The notes: a model not told the origin generated them from the sequence alone. Shown: positions 43,595 through 54,720, counted from the first letter of the stretch. The stretch is 64,000 bases of DNA from Diogma glabrata (GCA_963693315.1 OY856186.1:94080132-94144131), one strand, 5' to 3'. Made by a program: numbers and translations.

Positions 43595-44804
43595 TGTAAC
43601 GATCGCAATAATCGCAAAACAATAATAAAACCAAATTCATCTTCGTTTTCAATTCAATAAAAATGTATTTCATTAGTTTCCATTCATTTTCACATTAACA
43701 ATAATTTAAAATTTTCTAATACTTAACTGCTAGTTAAATTTCAATTGTACTATAAAAAGCAAACGAACGTACTAAATTTTTATTTCCAATTCTAACAAAC
43801 AGATGTCGTTATTAATCTTTATTGAATTTCTTTTTAGTATTACCCGAGCTATTTTGACATGATAAGATGTCAAAAAGAATTAACAAAAACACATTTTGGT
43901 TTGAAAATATTGTCTTTCTGTTTTTGGGTCTTCAACCAAAATGTTGAATTGAGATTGTTATTAAACACTCAATAAAACGTATTAAAGAAAAAATACTAAT
44001 TCCATTTTCTGCTTTTAAAGAGAAAACATTTTAATTGTGCTTTTATGTTATGCAAGATTATATTTTCGTGAAATTAAATTCATAACAAATAAATGTAGTT
44101 ATAATAAGTGAAATGATAACAACATATTAAAATGTATCGATTATTGTGTATACAAAATATATCACAAAATAATTTTAAAGTGATACTGAAAAATTATGTA
44201 AATCTTTCGAATGAATAAAAAAAATTATCGTAATTCATTTACATTAGTGTCACATGCGAAATATGAACTTAATTCTTTAAACAACTTTAATAAAAATGTA
44301 TAATAAATGTTGGTTCGTAAAGCAACTTATAATTTTTATTTGAATTACGAACAAAGTGGAATATTCACGCCGCAATGGGGTACAAAAAAAATACGAATAA
44401 TAGTTTTATGTGCCAGGAACCTCGCTCGAAAGGATCTATTTTTTGATGGTGATCAATTTCGTATAACAAAATCAGATGCTGTTGAGTTTTGGAAAATCAA
44501 ACTAATAACTTAAAACAACAGAATATTGATGACAGCAATCAACAGTTGCAACTAAGGTATTTATTATTAATATTTATGTTAATTTTAATTTAGACATTAC
44601 TTTTGTAATGTCGAGATAAACTAAGGAAAAAGATAATAAGAGATTCCCAAATCTCGGATTCGAATGGGAACGGTCTGTTCACTCCGAATTCCTTTAAGTA
44701 CCGTAACATTACTATTAATTTCTTTTTATATATATATTTGTATTACCAAAGGTCCAAATATAATAAATTGGCACCGTAACAGGGCCAACAATGCAAATAT
44801 AATA
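43595..44804 (+). repeat. Right LTR (1210 bp)
   Basis: Copy of 33852-35061, same length, followed by the AGGA duplication and then the interrupted LINE. Confidence 0.93.
44307..44513 (+). CDS. Short LTR ORF with a SMURF-C2-like segment (right LTR)
   Basis: Identical 68-codon frame to that in the left LTR, with the SMURF-like segment at 44388-44441. Its conservation in both LTRs is expected from copying during integration and does not by itself show function. Confidence 0.45.
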   Translation: MLVRKATYNFYLNYEQSGIFTPQWGTKKIRIIVLCARNLARKDLFFDGDQFRITKSDAVEFWKIKLIT

Positions 44805-46384
44805 AGGACTTATAAATGTGGAGTAATTGATGCGAGGTAAAATATTTTTTACATCTATTGAGGAGGCCGAGTTTTCTTGACGCGCTCTTTGCCATGGCCA
44901 TTATATGATCGTTCCAGAGTAAGTCATTGGATATTGTGACTCCCAATAAACGAATGCTTTCACATTCGTCTATTTGGTCGTCACACATATTAATTGAAAT
45001 ATCGTTGGGAAACTCGGTCTTTGATCTGGAAACAATCAATAGCTGTGTTTTGGTGGAATTAAAATTGACCAAATTTTTGTCACCCCAATCGGCGACTTTT
45101 TTTAGGTCCTCGTTTACATTTATGGCAGCGTCTCTCCGGACGGGATTTATTCGTTCATGCATTTTACCCTTTGAAGATAGGGGGACGAATGACTTGCGCA
45201 GTGTACTATCATCTGCAAAACTATTTATTGGGTTACTGATGATTTGCAACAGTTCGTTGATATAAATTAAAAATAAAGTGGGAGATAAAACTTCGCCTTG
45301 GGGTACACCAGCGTTAATTAATTTGGACTCAGAAGAAAAGCCATCTATAGATACCGATATGTATCGGTTAGACAGAAAATTTTGAATCAACTTCACGACT
45401 GCGGGATGAAAACCGTACGCAACGAGCTTGTTGATCAAGTTGACATGTCAAATTCGATAAAATGCTTTTGAGATGTCTAATGCGATCACGTACGTTTCAC
45501 CACCTTTCTCAAGTATGCTATTCCAAATATGTGCCACATAGTTCAATAGATCGGTTGTTGATCTTTTGTTTCTAAAACCGTATTGGCTGTCAGATATCAA
45601 ATGGTTGTCTTCCAAAAATTTGGATATGTGTGAATTAATATAGTGCTCGTATATTTTAGACATGACTGGGAGTAAGGCTATTGGTCTATAATTTGAAATA
45701 TCACATTTCGTTCCTTTTTTTGGGACAGGCTGGACATTGGCCAGCTTCCAGCAGGATGGATAAATACCAGATTTATAGGATTTATAAAATATTTTGGTGA
45801 GGGTTGGTGCAAGTTCTTTTGAAAATGTTTTTAGAATAACAGGAGGAATGTTGTCCAGACCAGAAGCTTTGTTGTTGTTTAACCCCCTTAAAAGTTTTTC
45901 GACAATTTTGGGTTTGAAATGTAATTGTTTCATATTGACTCCTGAAGACTGGATTTGGGGTATTTCTTTAGGAGTTTCTAAAACTGTTGAATTTGAAGCA
46001 AAGCGTTCCGCGAACAATGTAGCTTTCCTTGCAGGGTCAGTAATGATTGAGTCACCATCAATGATAGGAGGGATAGAAGATTTAGTACCACAATTTAAAG
46101 AATTAATGGCATTGTAAAAACTTTTGTCAGAAATTGACATACTCGAAAGTTTTGCCGCTTTCGCTCTGTCAATCTCTGCTTTTTCGTTTTCAATTATCTG
46201 GTTTGATATTTTATTAGCCTTTAAATATTGGGATCGATCAACAGAGTTCTTTTTATGAATCCAAATATTAAATAATCTACGTTTGTTTCTAAGAGCCAAT
46301 TTGGCTGCTTTCGAAAACAAATATTTTTGTTGGGGTTTCATTATTGAAAAGGGAACGAATTTGTTAATACCGAATTGAATGGTT
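44805..46384 (-). pseudogene. LINE family 1 RT, middle piece
   Basis: From high to low coordinates: IWIHKKNSVDRSQYLKANK, KASGLDNIPPVIL, SNYRPIALLPVMSKIYEHYI and ALDISKAFYRI (about 45455). A nonsense codon then replaces the Trp of the sister copy at about 45443. The frame resumes with INKLVAYGF, VPQGEVLSP and the catalytic SFADDSTLR (about 45210). The piece joins 33851 on one side and 48453 on the other. The Asp after ISKAF is changed to Tyr. Confidence 0.85.
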
Positions 46385-48439
46385 ATTAATGGCCATTAAA
46401 CATACAAGAAGAATGGCAAACGCTTCGATCAACCATTATAGCCGCAGCACAAACTACAATCGGAAAACGACCACCGAAATCACACAACGAATGGTTTGAC
46501 GACGAGTGCCGCCAATCCGTTGAAAATAAACAAAAACTGCGAGAAAAATGGTTAACAAGGAACACCCGAAGCTCCCAAGCTGATTATCTATGCGCCAGGA
46601 AAGCCTCAGCAAAACTTCTACGTAAAAAGAAACGCGAACACATGAAGAGCTGCATCGAAAACATCAACCAACATGCGGCCAATGGAAATTCAAAAGAGTG
46701 CTTTGCCAATGCACGAAATCTGACCAAAGATTTCCACCCAAGATCTACAGCCATCAAAAATGTAAATAATGAACTTACAACAAGTGAACGTGATGTGCTG
46801 GCAGTGTGGCGATCCCACTTTCAAGACCTACTGAATAGGACGAACGAAGTTCATCCTATTCGAGCAATTGCTCCATCAACTGAAGAGATTTTTGTCCCTT
46901 ACCCCGCAATAGAAGAAGTGGAAGCTGCCATTAAAAAACTGAAAAATGGCAAATCACCAGGTTTCGATGGAATTCCCGCAGAACTTCTGAAAAATGGAGG
47001 AGCAGCTCTGGTCTCACGTATATACGATCTGATTCTTGCAATCTGGGACCAAGAAGAACTACCTGATGAATGGAAAACAGCTCTCATTGTTCCGCTACAT
47101 AAGAAAGGTGACCGTTTAAAGTGTGAAAATTATCGTGGCATCGCACTGTTGAACACTGCATATAAAATACTAGCTAATGTTGTACTTGCTCGACTCATCC
47201 CGTTCGCCGAATCTATCATCGGTGACTATCAGTGTGGTTTTCGTCCCAACCGCTCAACCACAGATCAATGTTTTGCATTAAGGATGATTCTGGAAAAATG
47301 TTGGGAGTACAACATCAGCATTCACCAGCTCTACGTTGATTTCAGGCAAGCATATGATAGTATCATCCGCGACAACCTCTGGTCCGCACTCATATGCCTT
47401 GGTATCCCAGAGAAACTTGTTTCTCTGTGTAAACTCACAACATCGGGATCAAATTGTAGAATAGTAATCGAAGGGTCAGTTTCTGATCCTTTCGATATAA
47501 CATCAGGTGTTCGACAAGGTGATGCACTCGCGCCCGTACTATTTAATTTGGCGCTGGAGTACGCGATAAGAAAAAGCCGAATTGAGACACAAAACTGCAT
47601 ATATAACAAGTCTAGTCAAGTTCTTGGCTACGCAGATGATATTGTGCTTCTCGGACGTAGAACAAGCGATATTAAGGATAGTCTCTCTCAGCTTGAAAGA
47701 AATGCTAAACGGCTTGGATTATGCATCAACACCAGCAAAACTAAAGTGTTAACAACATCTAAGAACATACCTCCCGGAAATCTGGATACTGGCGACTATG
47801 AAGTGGAACGCGTGGAAAACTTCAAATACCTCGGGTCTGTAATAACATCGTCAAATGACATGCAGGCAGATATCAAAGCCCGTGTCTCTGCCGCATACAG
47901 AGTTTTCTACGCATACTCAAAACTTCTGCGATCAAAACATCTTTCGCGGTCGTGTAAACTCACACTTTACAAAGCATTGATACGACCTGTGCTTACATTT
48001 GGAAGTGAAAGCTGGACACTGACTTCCTCCGATTGTAGAATTCTATCAACATTCGAGAGGAAAGTCATACGAACAATTTATGGTCCATGTAAAGTTGCTG
48101 AAAATCAGTATAGAATCCGAATGAATCATGAAATCAGACAGCTTCTTGGAGGCTGCGATGTAATCGGATTCATTAAATCCAACCGGATTAGATGGTTTGG
48201 TCATGTAGAAAGGGCTCCATTGGAAAGAATGATAAAAAAAGCGTCCCAACAACAACCAGCTGGTGTTCGTCGAAGAGGAAGACCTAGACAACGCTGGCGT
48301 GATGACATCATCCAAGACCTTCGTGATATAGGATGTCGAAACTGGGGTCAACTGGTCATGGAACGAGATGATTGGAAGCTGGTGGCACAGACGGCAAAAT
48401 CCCTTCATGGGATGTAAACGCCAGAGAGAGAGAGAGAGA
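46385..48439 (+). mobile_element. RTE-type LINE, 5'-truncated, young
   Basis: Flanked by a perfect 13-bp duplication GAATTGAATGGTT (46372-46384 and 48440-48452) inside LINE family 1. It has one long ORF. After the stop only about 5 bp precede a GA microsatellite tail (48423-48440). A very short 3' region ending in a simple repeat instead of poly(A) fits the RTE group. The endonuclease is missing through 5' truncation. Confidence 0.88.
46390..48417 (+). CDS. RTE reverse transcriptase (5'-truncated)
   Basis: The frame is open from the left junction. The first ATG at 46642 is internal, so translation of the live element began further upstream. Visible parts: HNEWFDDECRQSVENKQKLR (linker after the endonuclease), then LKNGKSPGFDGIPAELLKNG, YRGIALLNTAYKIL, CGFRPNRSTTDQ, and LYVDFRQAYDS (first catalytic Asp). 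Next are TSGVRQGDALAPVLFNLALE, LGYADDIVLLG (catalytic, about residue 413 from 46390) and VENFKYLGSVIT. The C-terminus has RWFGHVERAPLERM and GRPRQRWRDDI, typical of RTE-like elements. All RT motifs are intact; only the endonuclease is absent. It sits on the plus strand opposite the interrupted LINE. Confidence 0.9.
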   Translation, partial: WPLNIQEEWQTLRSTIIAAAQTTIGKRPPKSHNEWFDDECRQSVENKQKLREKWLTRNTRSSQADYLCARKASAKLLRKKKREHMKSCIENINQHAANGNSKECFANARNLTKDFHPRSTAIKNVNNELTTSERDVLAVWRSHFQDLLNRTNEVHPIRAIAPSTEEIFVPYPAIEEVEAAIKKLKNGKSPGFDGIPAELLKNGGAALVSRIYDLILAIWDQEELPDEWKTALIVPLHKKGDRLKCENYRGIALLNTAYKILANVVLARLIPFAESIIGDYQCGFRPNRSTTDQCFALRMILEKCWEYNISIHQLYVDFRQAYDSIIRDNLWSALICLGIPEKLVSLCKLTTSGSNCRIVIEGSVSDPFDITSGVRQGDALAPVLFNLALEYAIRKSRIETQNCIYNKSSQVLGYADDIVLLGRRTSDIKDSLSQLERNAKRLGLCINTSKTKVLTTSKNIPPGNLDTGDYEVERVENFKYLGSVITSSNDMQADIKARVSAAYRVFYAYSKLLRSKHLSRSCKLTLYKALIRPVLTFGSESWTLTSSDCRILSTFERKVIRTIYGPCKVAENQYRIRMNHEIRQLLGGCDVIGFIKSNRIRWFGHVERAPLERMIKKASQQQPAGVRRRGRPRQRWRDDIIQDLRDIGCRNWGQLVMERDDWKLVAQTAKSLHGM

Positions 48440-49310
48440 GAATTGAATGGTTTCAGTAAAGTTTTGAGCAGAAACACTTACATCGTCAGTATAAAAACAA
48501 TGACGATCAAAAGGGAAACCTTGAAAAAAACTTCGGAGACCATTGGTGTCCATTTTTGAAAAGCGAAATATTTTACGGGATTTGGGAACTCTAGTTTGTA
48601 GCAAATCAGTTTTGATAACTGATGTGATTAGATAATGGTCAGAATTTCCAATACTACCCTTATCGACATCGACACTCGTAATATCTGGCATAAATGTGAG
48701 ATAAAGGTCTAAGAGAAAACTTTTATCACCGCCATTACGAGGAGTGAAAGTTGGGCTTTTTACAATCTGCGTCAGGTCGTGCGATGCAGCAAATATTTCT
48801 GCCTGCCTTCCATTGTTGTCGTCGGTCATTTTGGAAAATTCCAACCAGGATTTGTTGTGGACGTTGAAGTCACCGGTAACGATAACCTCACAACTTTGAA
48901 ATTGTGCTCTAATTTCGTCGACAACATTAGTCATTAAAAAAATTGGGATTATGTTTGTTTGGGGACCGGTATAGAGCTATTGTGAAAAAAGAAATTTCAG
49001 GTAGACAAACCTTTAATACTACTGTACTGTAGCCATCACCATGTACTTCATAATTTGGAAAGCGTTTATATGCAACACTCTCATGAATGTATGCACATAC
49101 ACCTTGATGGAGTTTAAAAGCTGATTCAAGCCTATATTTGGGATTTAGTGTTACGTCATAGGGATAGTTTTCAGAAACTTGTGTTTCTGTAAGAAAAAGA
49201 ATATGCGGTTGGTCGTGCTCGAGATGATGTTGCACGGCGTCCCGGTTGGCATTCAATCCACAAATATTTTGTCTGTGTATTTTAAAAAGTTTTTTATCAA
49301 ATGTGAGTCA
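48440..49310 (-). pseudogene. LINE family 1 endonuclease piece
   Basis: From high to low coordinates: CGLNANRDAVQHHL and ILFLTETQVSENYPYD (start of APE endonuclease, about 49170-49270), then a frameshift near 48935. The second frame has VIVTGDFNVHNKSWLEFSK and IGNSDHYLITSVI, with GDFNV and SDH being catalytic endonuclease motifs. The piece ends at the RTE insertion and corresponds to the part deleted in the 14.6-17.1 kb copy. The live enzyme nicked target DNA to prime reverse transcription. Confidence 0.88.
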
Positions 49311-49334
49311 TTTGATCAAAATATAATTTGTTTT

Positions 49335-49405
49335 AAAAATGGGTAACTAAACAATAAATCCTATCATATAATAAAATATGACATAGGCCAATATTTCATG
49401 ATAGG
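49335..49405 (+). repeat. Short dispersed repeat, copy 3
   Basis: Contains AAACAATAAATCCTATCATA and CCAATATTTCATGATAGGAT. It matches 28275-28341 and 31720-31790. Confidence 0.6.
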
Positions 49406-49489
49406 ATGTAAGAAATAATAAACAGGTGAAAACAAAGTTTTTTAAAAAATTTGAAAGGTTACTAAAATATTTATCCATATTGTTCCCAC

Positions 49490-49835
49490 GAGTTTAGACG
49501 CAATAAAGGTCACCAACAGGCCTTCGTCTATACCTGTTAGAAGTCTATATACAACTGGGGGCGACAGGTGCCCAGAGGATGGTACTTTTATGGTTTGACC
49601 CTGCAAGAGTCCTCTCTAGTGTGTACCCACCAGGCGGTGCTAATAAGGGAGCACCTTCCCGCGACCCGGGCGGTTAAGCCAAGGTCCCCGTTCCCGCTAG
49701 ACATGACAACAGGTTTACGGTTTGCAATAGCAGGCTAGAGCCCACTATAGCTCAGGTACCTCGGGCTCGCCAAGTCCTGTATCACGGTCTAATCAGACCA
49801 GTGACTCCTGAGGAGGTGGTTAAGGTGGTTAAAAA
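49490..49835. other. GC-rich island of unknown identity
   Basis: About 345 bp much richer in GC than its surroundings, including CGACCCGGGCGG and a 14-bp duplication GAGGAGGTGGTTAA near 49815-49855. It resembles 5' sequence of a LINE in texture only. No ORF. Confidence 0.4.
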
Positions 49836-49979
49836 TAGTGGAGGAGGTGGTTAAAAATAGTTATTCAAATTGAAACTTTTTTTAAAGAAGTTATTTAAGT
49901 CAATATCGAAAATACTTTCATTAAAAATTAACAAAAATACGTAAAAAGAAAAGAACATAATACAATAGTAGATTTTATT

Positions 49980-50048
49980 ACTAGTGCGAATGCGTTTTCC
50001 AAAAAAGAGCTGCAAACCTTGGCGTTTGGAAAACGCATTCGCACTAGT
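49980..50048. repeat. 24-bp perfect inverted repeat
   Basis: ACTAGTGCGAATGCGTTTTC continues through CAAA and pairs perfectly with 50025-50048; the loop is 21 nt. Possibly a tiny MITE. Confidence 0.8.
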
Positions 50049-50094
50049 TTTTGTAACAAATGTACAAAATTTATAAATATTTATTTAATTACGG

Positions 50095-50395
50095 TACATT
50101 ATTTATTACATCGATATTTGTATCGGTAGTTATCGATCTATCGAATAACGATATTGGCATGATAATATATATACAAAATATATACAATATTGAAATATCG
50201 ATTTATCGATATTATCGATATATGGATATTATCGATATTATCTATATATCGATATTATCGATATTCTCGATATATCGATATATGGATATTATCGATATAT
50301 CGATAATATCGATAAATCTATATATCGATATATCGGTTTAATCGATATTTTTGTTATATCGATATCATCGATAATTTTTTAAATATCGCCCAGCT
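50095..50395. repeat. TATCGATA-type microsatellite array, second copy
   Basis: Same motif as 30826-31160. The right flank, read in reverse, is CTAGAGCTGGGCGATATTT. Confidence 0.9.
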
Positions 50396-50539
50396 CTAGT
50401 CGGAACCCGTTCGTCAGTTTGGCTCAGTCGCCGTTTTACTCGTCAACACGGTAATCCAAGAAATGAGCAGTTTAAAAAGTTAAACAACGCAAGCGACAAA
50501 TCATCCACACTAAAATATATTACATCATACAAATTACAA

Positions 50540-51110
50540 TGTGATAGTCACCAGCCTCTTTCATTTGATGATTACCATTTACCACATATTTTATACTTCG
50601 TGAGACGGCTGTCCTTGATGAATCCGACAAATTTTTTATGTGCCATTCATTATTCCTCGACTCGGCTCATTTTTCGTTCGGCAAACTCCGAAACATGGCG
50701 ATTGCCTGAAGTCTTGTAAATTTACTCCAACAAATTTGATTTTTATTAAGGGGGGTGAAAATTTGTTTTAGAAAACGAGGGTAACCTTGTCCGACAAAAA
50801 TTTGTCTGCTATTGTCCAGTCCAACAACAACATGTCAAAATGAAAATTGTCAGGGTCGACAATAGCAGACAAATTTTTGTCGGACAAGGTGACCCCCGTT
50901 TTCTAACACAAATTTCCACCCCCATTAATTAAAAAAATTGTGTTATTAAATTTACAAAACCGTGCAACCGTTATGTTTCGAACGAAAAAGGGCCGAATCG
51001 AAGAATGGCAGATAAAAAAGTTGTCGGACTCGTCAAGGACAGATGCCTCACGAAGTATATAAATATGTGGTAATCATCAATTGACAGGGGCGAGGGCCTG
51101 TTGACTATAA
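50540..51110. mobile_element. Foldback element
   Basis: Two arms of about 270 bp pair through GATTACCA, ACTTCGTGAG, GTCCTTGA and CCGACAA blocks and a near-perfect inner part (GACAAAAATTTGTCTGCTAT with its complement). The loop is about 50 bp. No coding capacity. Confidence 0.75.
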
Positions 51111-52039
51111 TTATATATATGAAAATAGTTTGTAATTAGTATTATATTTTAAAAAGGTAGCAGAAAAAGTATAGTCTTTTACAAACCGAAAACCATATTT
51201 TGAAACGAGAGGACAGTTTACTATCCGAGGTGATAGCCGATGTTGGTAATGGTCGAGAGATTTCGGCATCGTTGAAGACTATACTATTATTTAATTAAAA
51301 GTGAAGAAGTATATTCTATTCTATTATTTTATTAAAAGGAAAGAAGAAAGCCAAAAACTGCGGTCGAAAATTTCAAAAAACCTGACACACTCCATTCGTC
51401 ACAGTCAAAAACTGAGATAAGGTGGGGGAAAGGAAAAAAACACATGTTTTTGGTAATAAGTCAAAATTTCTACTATTTTTCTATTTTTGTATAAAATTTT
51501 AATTTATTATTGTAAAATTTCATAAGATTTTACTGAATAGACCACGATAAATCATTTAAAAAGATTTTGGAAACACATATTTCGATTTTTTTTACATCAT
51601 ATGATACTAAACACAAAAACATTTTATATCTGTGGCAATTACAAGTTGATGGCACTTATAGTTTGTGAAAAAATCGATTATGTATGGTATATAGAATTTG
51701 GAACGGACACTGAAGCCTCATATAACGGTTCCGGTTTTAAATTTAGGAAGTATTGGAGAATCCGATTTAAATTAACGATTAAAATCAATAGATTCAGCGT
51801 AGGCGACTTTTGAAGAAAAACTATTTTCCTCAATTAAATTTACATTTTAGATTAGTATTCTATTAGTTTTCGTTAGCAAATCTTTCCACACTATTTTTTA
51901 AATTAGTTGATATTTTTAATATATCCACCGTTTTTGTTATGAGCCGGTGTCGAATTAGTTGAATTAGTGGTGGTCCCAGATAGTGGTCATATATTTGGCA
52001 CCACTAATTTGTTTGTGTCAAACAAGTGATAGTAGTTTG
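51111..52039. other. Intergenic, no gene seen
   Basis: AT-rich. A 20-bp sequence ATATTTTGAAACGAGAGGAC at about 51200 recurs at about 53786. Confidence 0.4.
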
Positions 52040-53100
52040 AAAATGAGCGAAAATTTGGGAAAATACGATTTGTTAGGCTTTTTCACTATAAAAGAGACAA
52101 AACCGGTGCATAAACATGCAAACAAATTTGTGAAAATTACGGTGAGGATACTGTAAGTGAACCAGGGTTGTGCCGTAGACAAAATAGATTACTTAACATG
52201 TATAGATTACGCATAGATTACGTGTAAATTACGCGAGATATTTTCGTGTAATCTATAATGTAAACTATAATGTAATCTATTTAATTTATATGTGAAGTCT
52301 AAAATTTTTTAGCAATAAATTAACTTTTATTAAGATCGCAAGATCTTGTTTTTGACAATATTATTGATCATGTCTTTTGCGAAAAAAATTTCAGTAGGGA
52401 TAATACAATATTTCCACATATTTCTTCATAAATCAAAATTACTAGATTACGCCAAATTTACATAGATGACATTGATTACCTTACATAGATTACATGTAAT
52501 GTAATCTATTTTACATTACGCGTAAAGGAACAACCCTGAAGTGAACGCGTGACTGTTTTTCTTCGATTCCGTTCTGTAAATTATGATGTTAACATTTTGC
52601 AACAGGTCAAGCTAGATCGGCATGTAAATGATCAGGATACAGCGGATACGTTAAACAGCAACCATATGAGAGTTTGGAACTATTTAAAAAGGCTGGCTAT
52701 GCAAAGAAGCTCGATGTTTGGGTGCCACATGAATTAACGCAAAGAAATTTGACTAAACGAGTTTCCATCAGTGAAATGCTGCTAAAACCCAACGTATAAA
52801 TATTAAATGGAAACGATCATGTTCAAAGGTCGATGACGAAGCAAAAACCAATCTAAAGTCTAAATTGACGTCTAATAATTGGTGATGCTGAGGAGTGAGG
52901 GTATAGTATGAGATTGAAAAAAAAACGTTCGTTATGACTTATGTGCTGCTACTTCCTAACCATATGATAAATTCGCTCCTCTAGGTGTTTTCTGGAAAGG
53001 AAGTTATCTGTTATCATGGCAATGCCAGACTACACGCATTTTTATGACCCGAAAAAAATGCTATAAACTTGGTTGGAAAGTTTTGATGTATCCACCGACT
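52040..53100 (+). pseudogene. mariner transposase relic
   Basis: Pieces in mariner order: CENYGEDTVSE, joined across a MITE to RVTVFLRFRSVNYDV; GYAKKLDVWVPHELTQRN; SISEMLLK; IKWKRSCSK; and GKEVICYHGNARLHAF, where the normal D of the HQDNARPH catalytic box is G. Stops and frameshifts separate the pieces and one catalytic acid is lost. TIRs were not identified. Confidence 0.8.
52163..52538. mobile_element. 376-bp hAT-type MITE inside the mariner relic
   Basis: Ends CAGGGTTGTGCC and GGAACAACCCTG are flanked by a perfect 8-bp duplication AAGTGAAC (52155-52162 and 52539-52546). The interior has many TAGATTAC/GTAATCTA motifs in both orientations near the ends. No ORF. Removing it restores the mariner frame. 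Confidence 0.92.
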
Positions 53101-53480
53101 ACCTTATAGCCCGAAAAATTTGAATACCTTTTATTCCTGTATCTGCAAAACTCCCTTGATGAAAACAAAATTTGCCGACAGAAGGGGCACCGAAAACCAC
53201 TTGGCCAAGAAGTCACAGAAGTTCTACACCTGGAATCATGAGACTTCCCAGTTTTTTTTTGGAAAGTGACTATGTAGTCATAGTCTTTTATTCTATCCTT
53301 AAAAGAGAAAGATCCAAAAATTCGTCTACAATGTGAATTCTTCCACACTCTTTCATCCTCTTCAAAACAAAAGCGACATGTTTGGAAATTTCCTGCTCCA
53401 AGTCTTACCATTTGTTTATTCCCATGATGATAACCTGTTAGTAGCCCCACCTTAAGTCAACAATCTGGCCGGGTCAGAAA
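53100..53480 (-). pseudogene. LINE C-terminal relic
   Basis: The frame 53061-53450 begins MGLLTGYHHGNKQMVRLG and has CRFCFEEDERVWKNSHC, the Cys/His end of LOA/I/R1-type proteins. It could be the far end of the LINE at 55480-57370, separated by 2 kb of repeat DNA. Confidence 0.5.
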
Positions 53481-54043
53481 GCCGGTTTGTTAGCTCATCT
53501 GTAAAGTGAATATTTTGGACACCTTGTAGCCCACTGTGTTTGTTAAAACTCTGTTAAATATTTTATATGAAAAAACAACTACAACAAGCTACACATAACA
53601 CAACACAAGAAAACAATTGCCCTCTTTGGCTTTAGATAGTGAATATATTCAAAGACTCAACTAATTCAAATTTCACTTTTGTTTTTCAAATACACAAAAA
53701 AATACAACAAAGGAATAAAAACAAAAAATAAATTTTACTGTTACTAAATAGTATATTCTCAACGATGCCAAAATTCAAAAATAACATATTTTGAAACGAG
53801 AGGACAGGACATTAATGGCCGCGAGATTTGTAAAGGTTTTTTTTATCTCTGGTGACGAAAAAGAAGTTGCAATGAACAAACATCGAAAGTAGATTTTTTA
53901 AGGTCGGTAGTAGAAAAAAAAGTTTTTATTTTTTTGCAATTTATTAATTCAATAAATTTTTTTTATAATTTTTAGCCGACTTCAAAAAAGAAGGAGGTTC
54001 TGTGTTTCACTTTGGGTTTTGTTTATGTCTATTGATGTTTGTT
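53481..54043. other. AT-rich spacer
   Basis: No gene. It includes the 20-bp recurrence at about 53786 and, at about 53980, GCCGACTTCAAAAAAGAAGG, a phrase I recall as common in repeats of many arthropods. Confidence 0.4.
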
Positions 54044-54720
54044 CACCGATTTCTCGAAAACGACTCATTCGATTTAGATGATTTAAATTTTAAATGCCGA
54101 AATGGTCCCATATTTTTTCTATGACGTGAAAAATAACGTTTTTCAGAAAAATGGAAAAAACTGTGTTTTTTAATAAATGTTGATGTATGTTTGGTCACCG
54201 ATTTCTCAAAAGCGGCTCATACGATTTGAATGATTTAAATTGCATTCTATTAAGATAGATTTGGAGGTTTTTTCTATGACGTGAAAAATACTGTTTTTCA
54301 GTAAATTGGAAAAAAATGTATTTTTTATGCCTTTCAACGATTTCTCAAAAACGACTCATTCGATTTGGACGATTTAAATTGTCTTGTATTAAATTAAGAT
54401 AGATGCCGAGGTGGACCCATATTTTTTTCTAAGGCGTAAAAAAATCCGTTTTTCAGAAAATTGAAAAAACTGTATTTGTCTATATATATATTCACCGATT
54501 TCTCGAAAACGACTCATTCGATTTGAATGGTTTTAATTGTATGTATTCTATTTGGGTAGATTTCGAGAAAATCCCGTATTTTTGTCGAAAACGTGAAAAA
54601 TACCATTTTTCAGAAAATTGGAAAAACCTGTATATTTTTATGTATTTTCGTCGATTCCTTCGAAATCGCATATTTGGTTTGAGCTGTATTATATTGTTAT
54701 AAATGCCGAGGTGGTTTAAT
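54044..54720 (+). repeat. Tandem repeat, five ~150-bp units
   Basis: Units begin CACCGATTTCTCGAAAACGA or variants at 54044, 54196, 54335, 54493 and 54649 (spacing 152, 139, 158, 156). Each also carries GACGTGAAAAATAC and TTTTTCAGAAAATTGGAAAA. Units are diverged. Confidence 0.85.

Larger units (their letters stand above)
33852..44804 (+). mobile_element. Ty3/gypsy LTR retrotransposon, Osvaldo/Ulysses-like
   Basis: A 10,953-bp element with two 1210-bp LTRs, flanked by AGGA at 33848-33851 and 44805-44808. The matching empty site is seen in the related LINE at 14632-17090. Order: LTR, leader with an extra ORF (35687-36373) and hairpins, gag (38295-40094), pol (39944-43264) with PR-RT-RNaseH-IN order (Ty3/gypsy type), and a 330-bp 3' part. 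There is no env. The Osvaldo/Ulysses link is suggested by the long LTRs and the two-part gag zinc domain and is inference. The open frames and near-identical LTRs indicate a recent insertion. Confidence 0.93.
33308..49320 (-). mobile_element. LINE family 1 copy, split by a gypsy element and an RTE LINE
   Basis: The poly(A) tail (T-run 33308-33326) is followed by the RT C-terminus (to 33851). The RT continues at 44805-46384 and the endonuclease at 48440-49310. Comparison with 14632-17090 shows a continuous element of about 3 kb once the gypsy element (33852-44804) and the RTE LINE (46385-48439) are removed. Both junctions show target duplications: AGGA for the gypsy element and GAATTGAATGGTT for the RTE. 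The endonuclease start (CGLNANRDAV) lies near 49265. A 5' untranslated part is not recognised. Confidence 0.9.

Noticed and set aside
50060..50341. Ile/Tyr/Asp-rich frames in the TATCGATA arrays (also 30927-31121)
   Set aside because: Translation of a microsatellite, not a gene.
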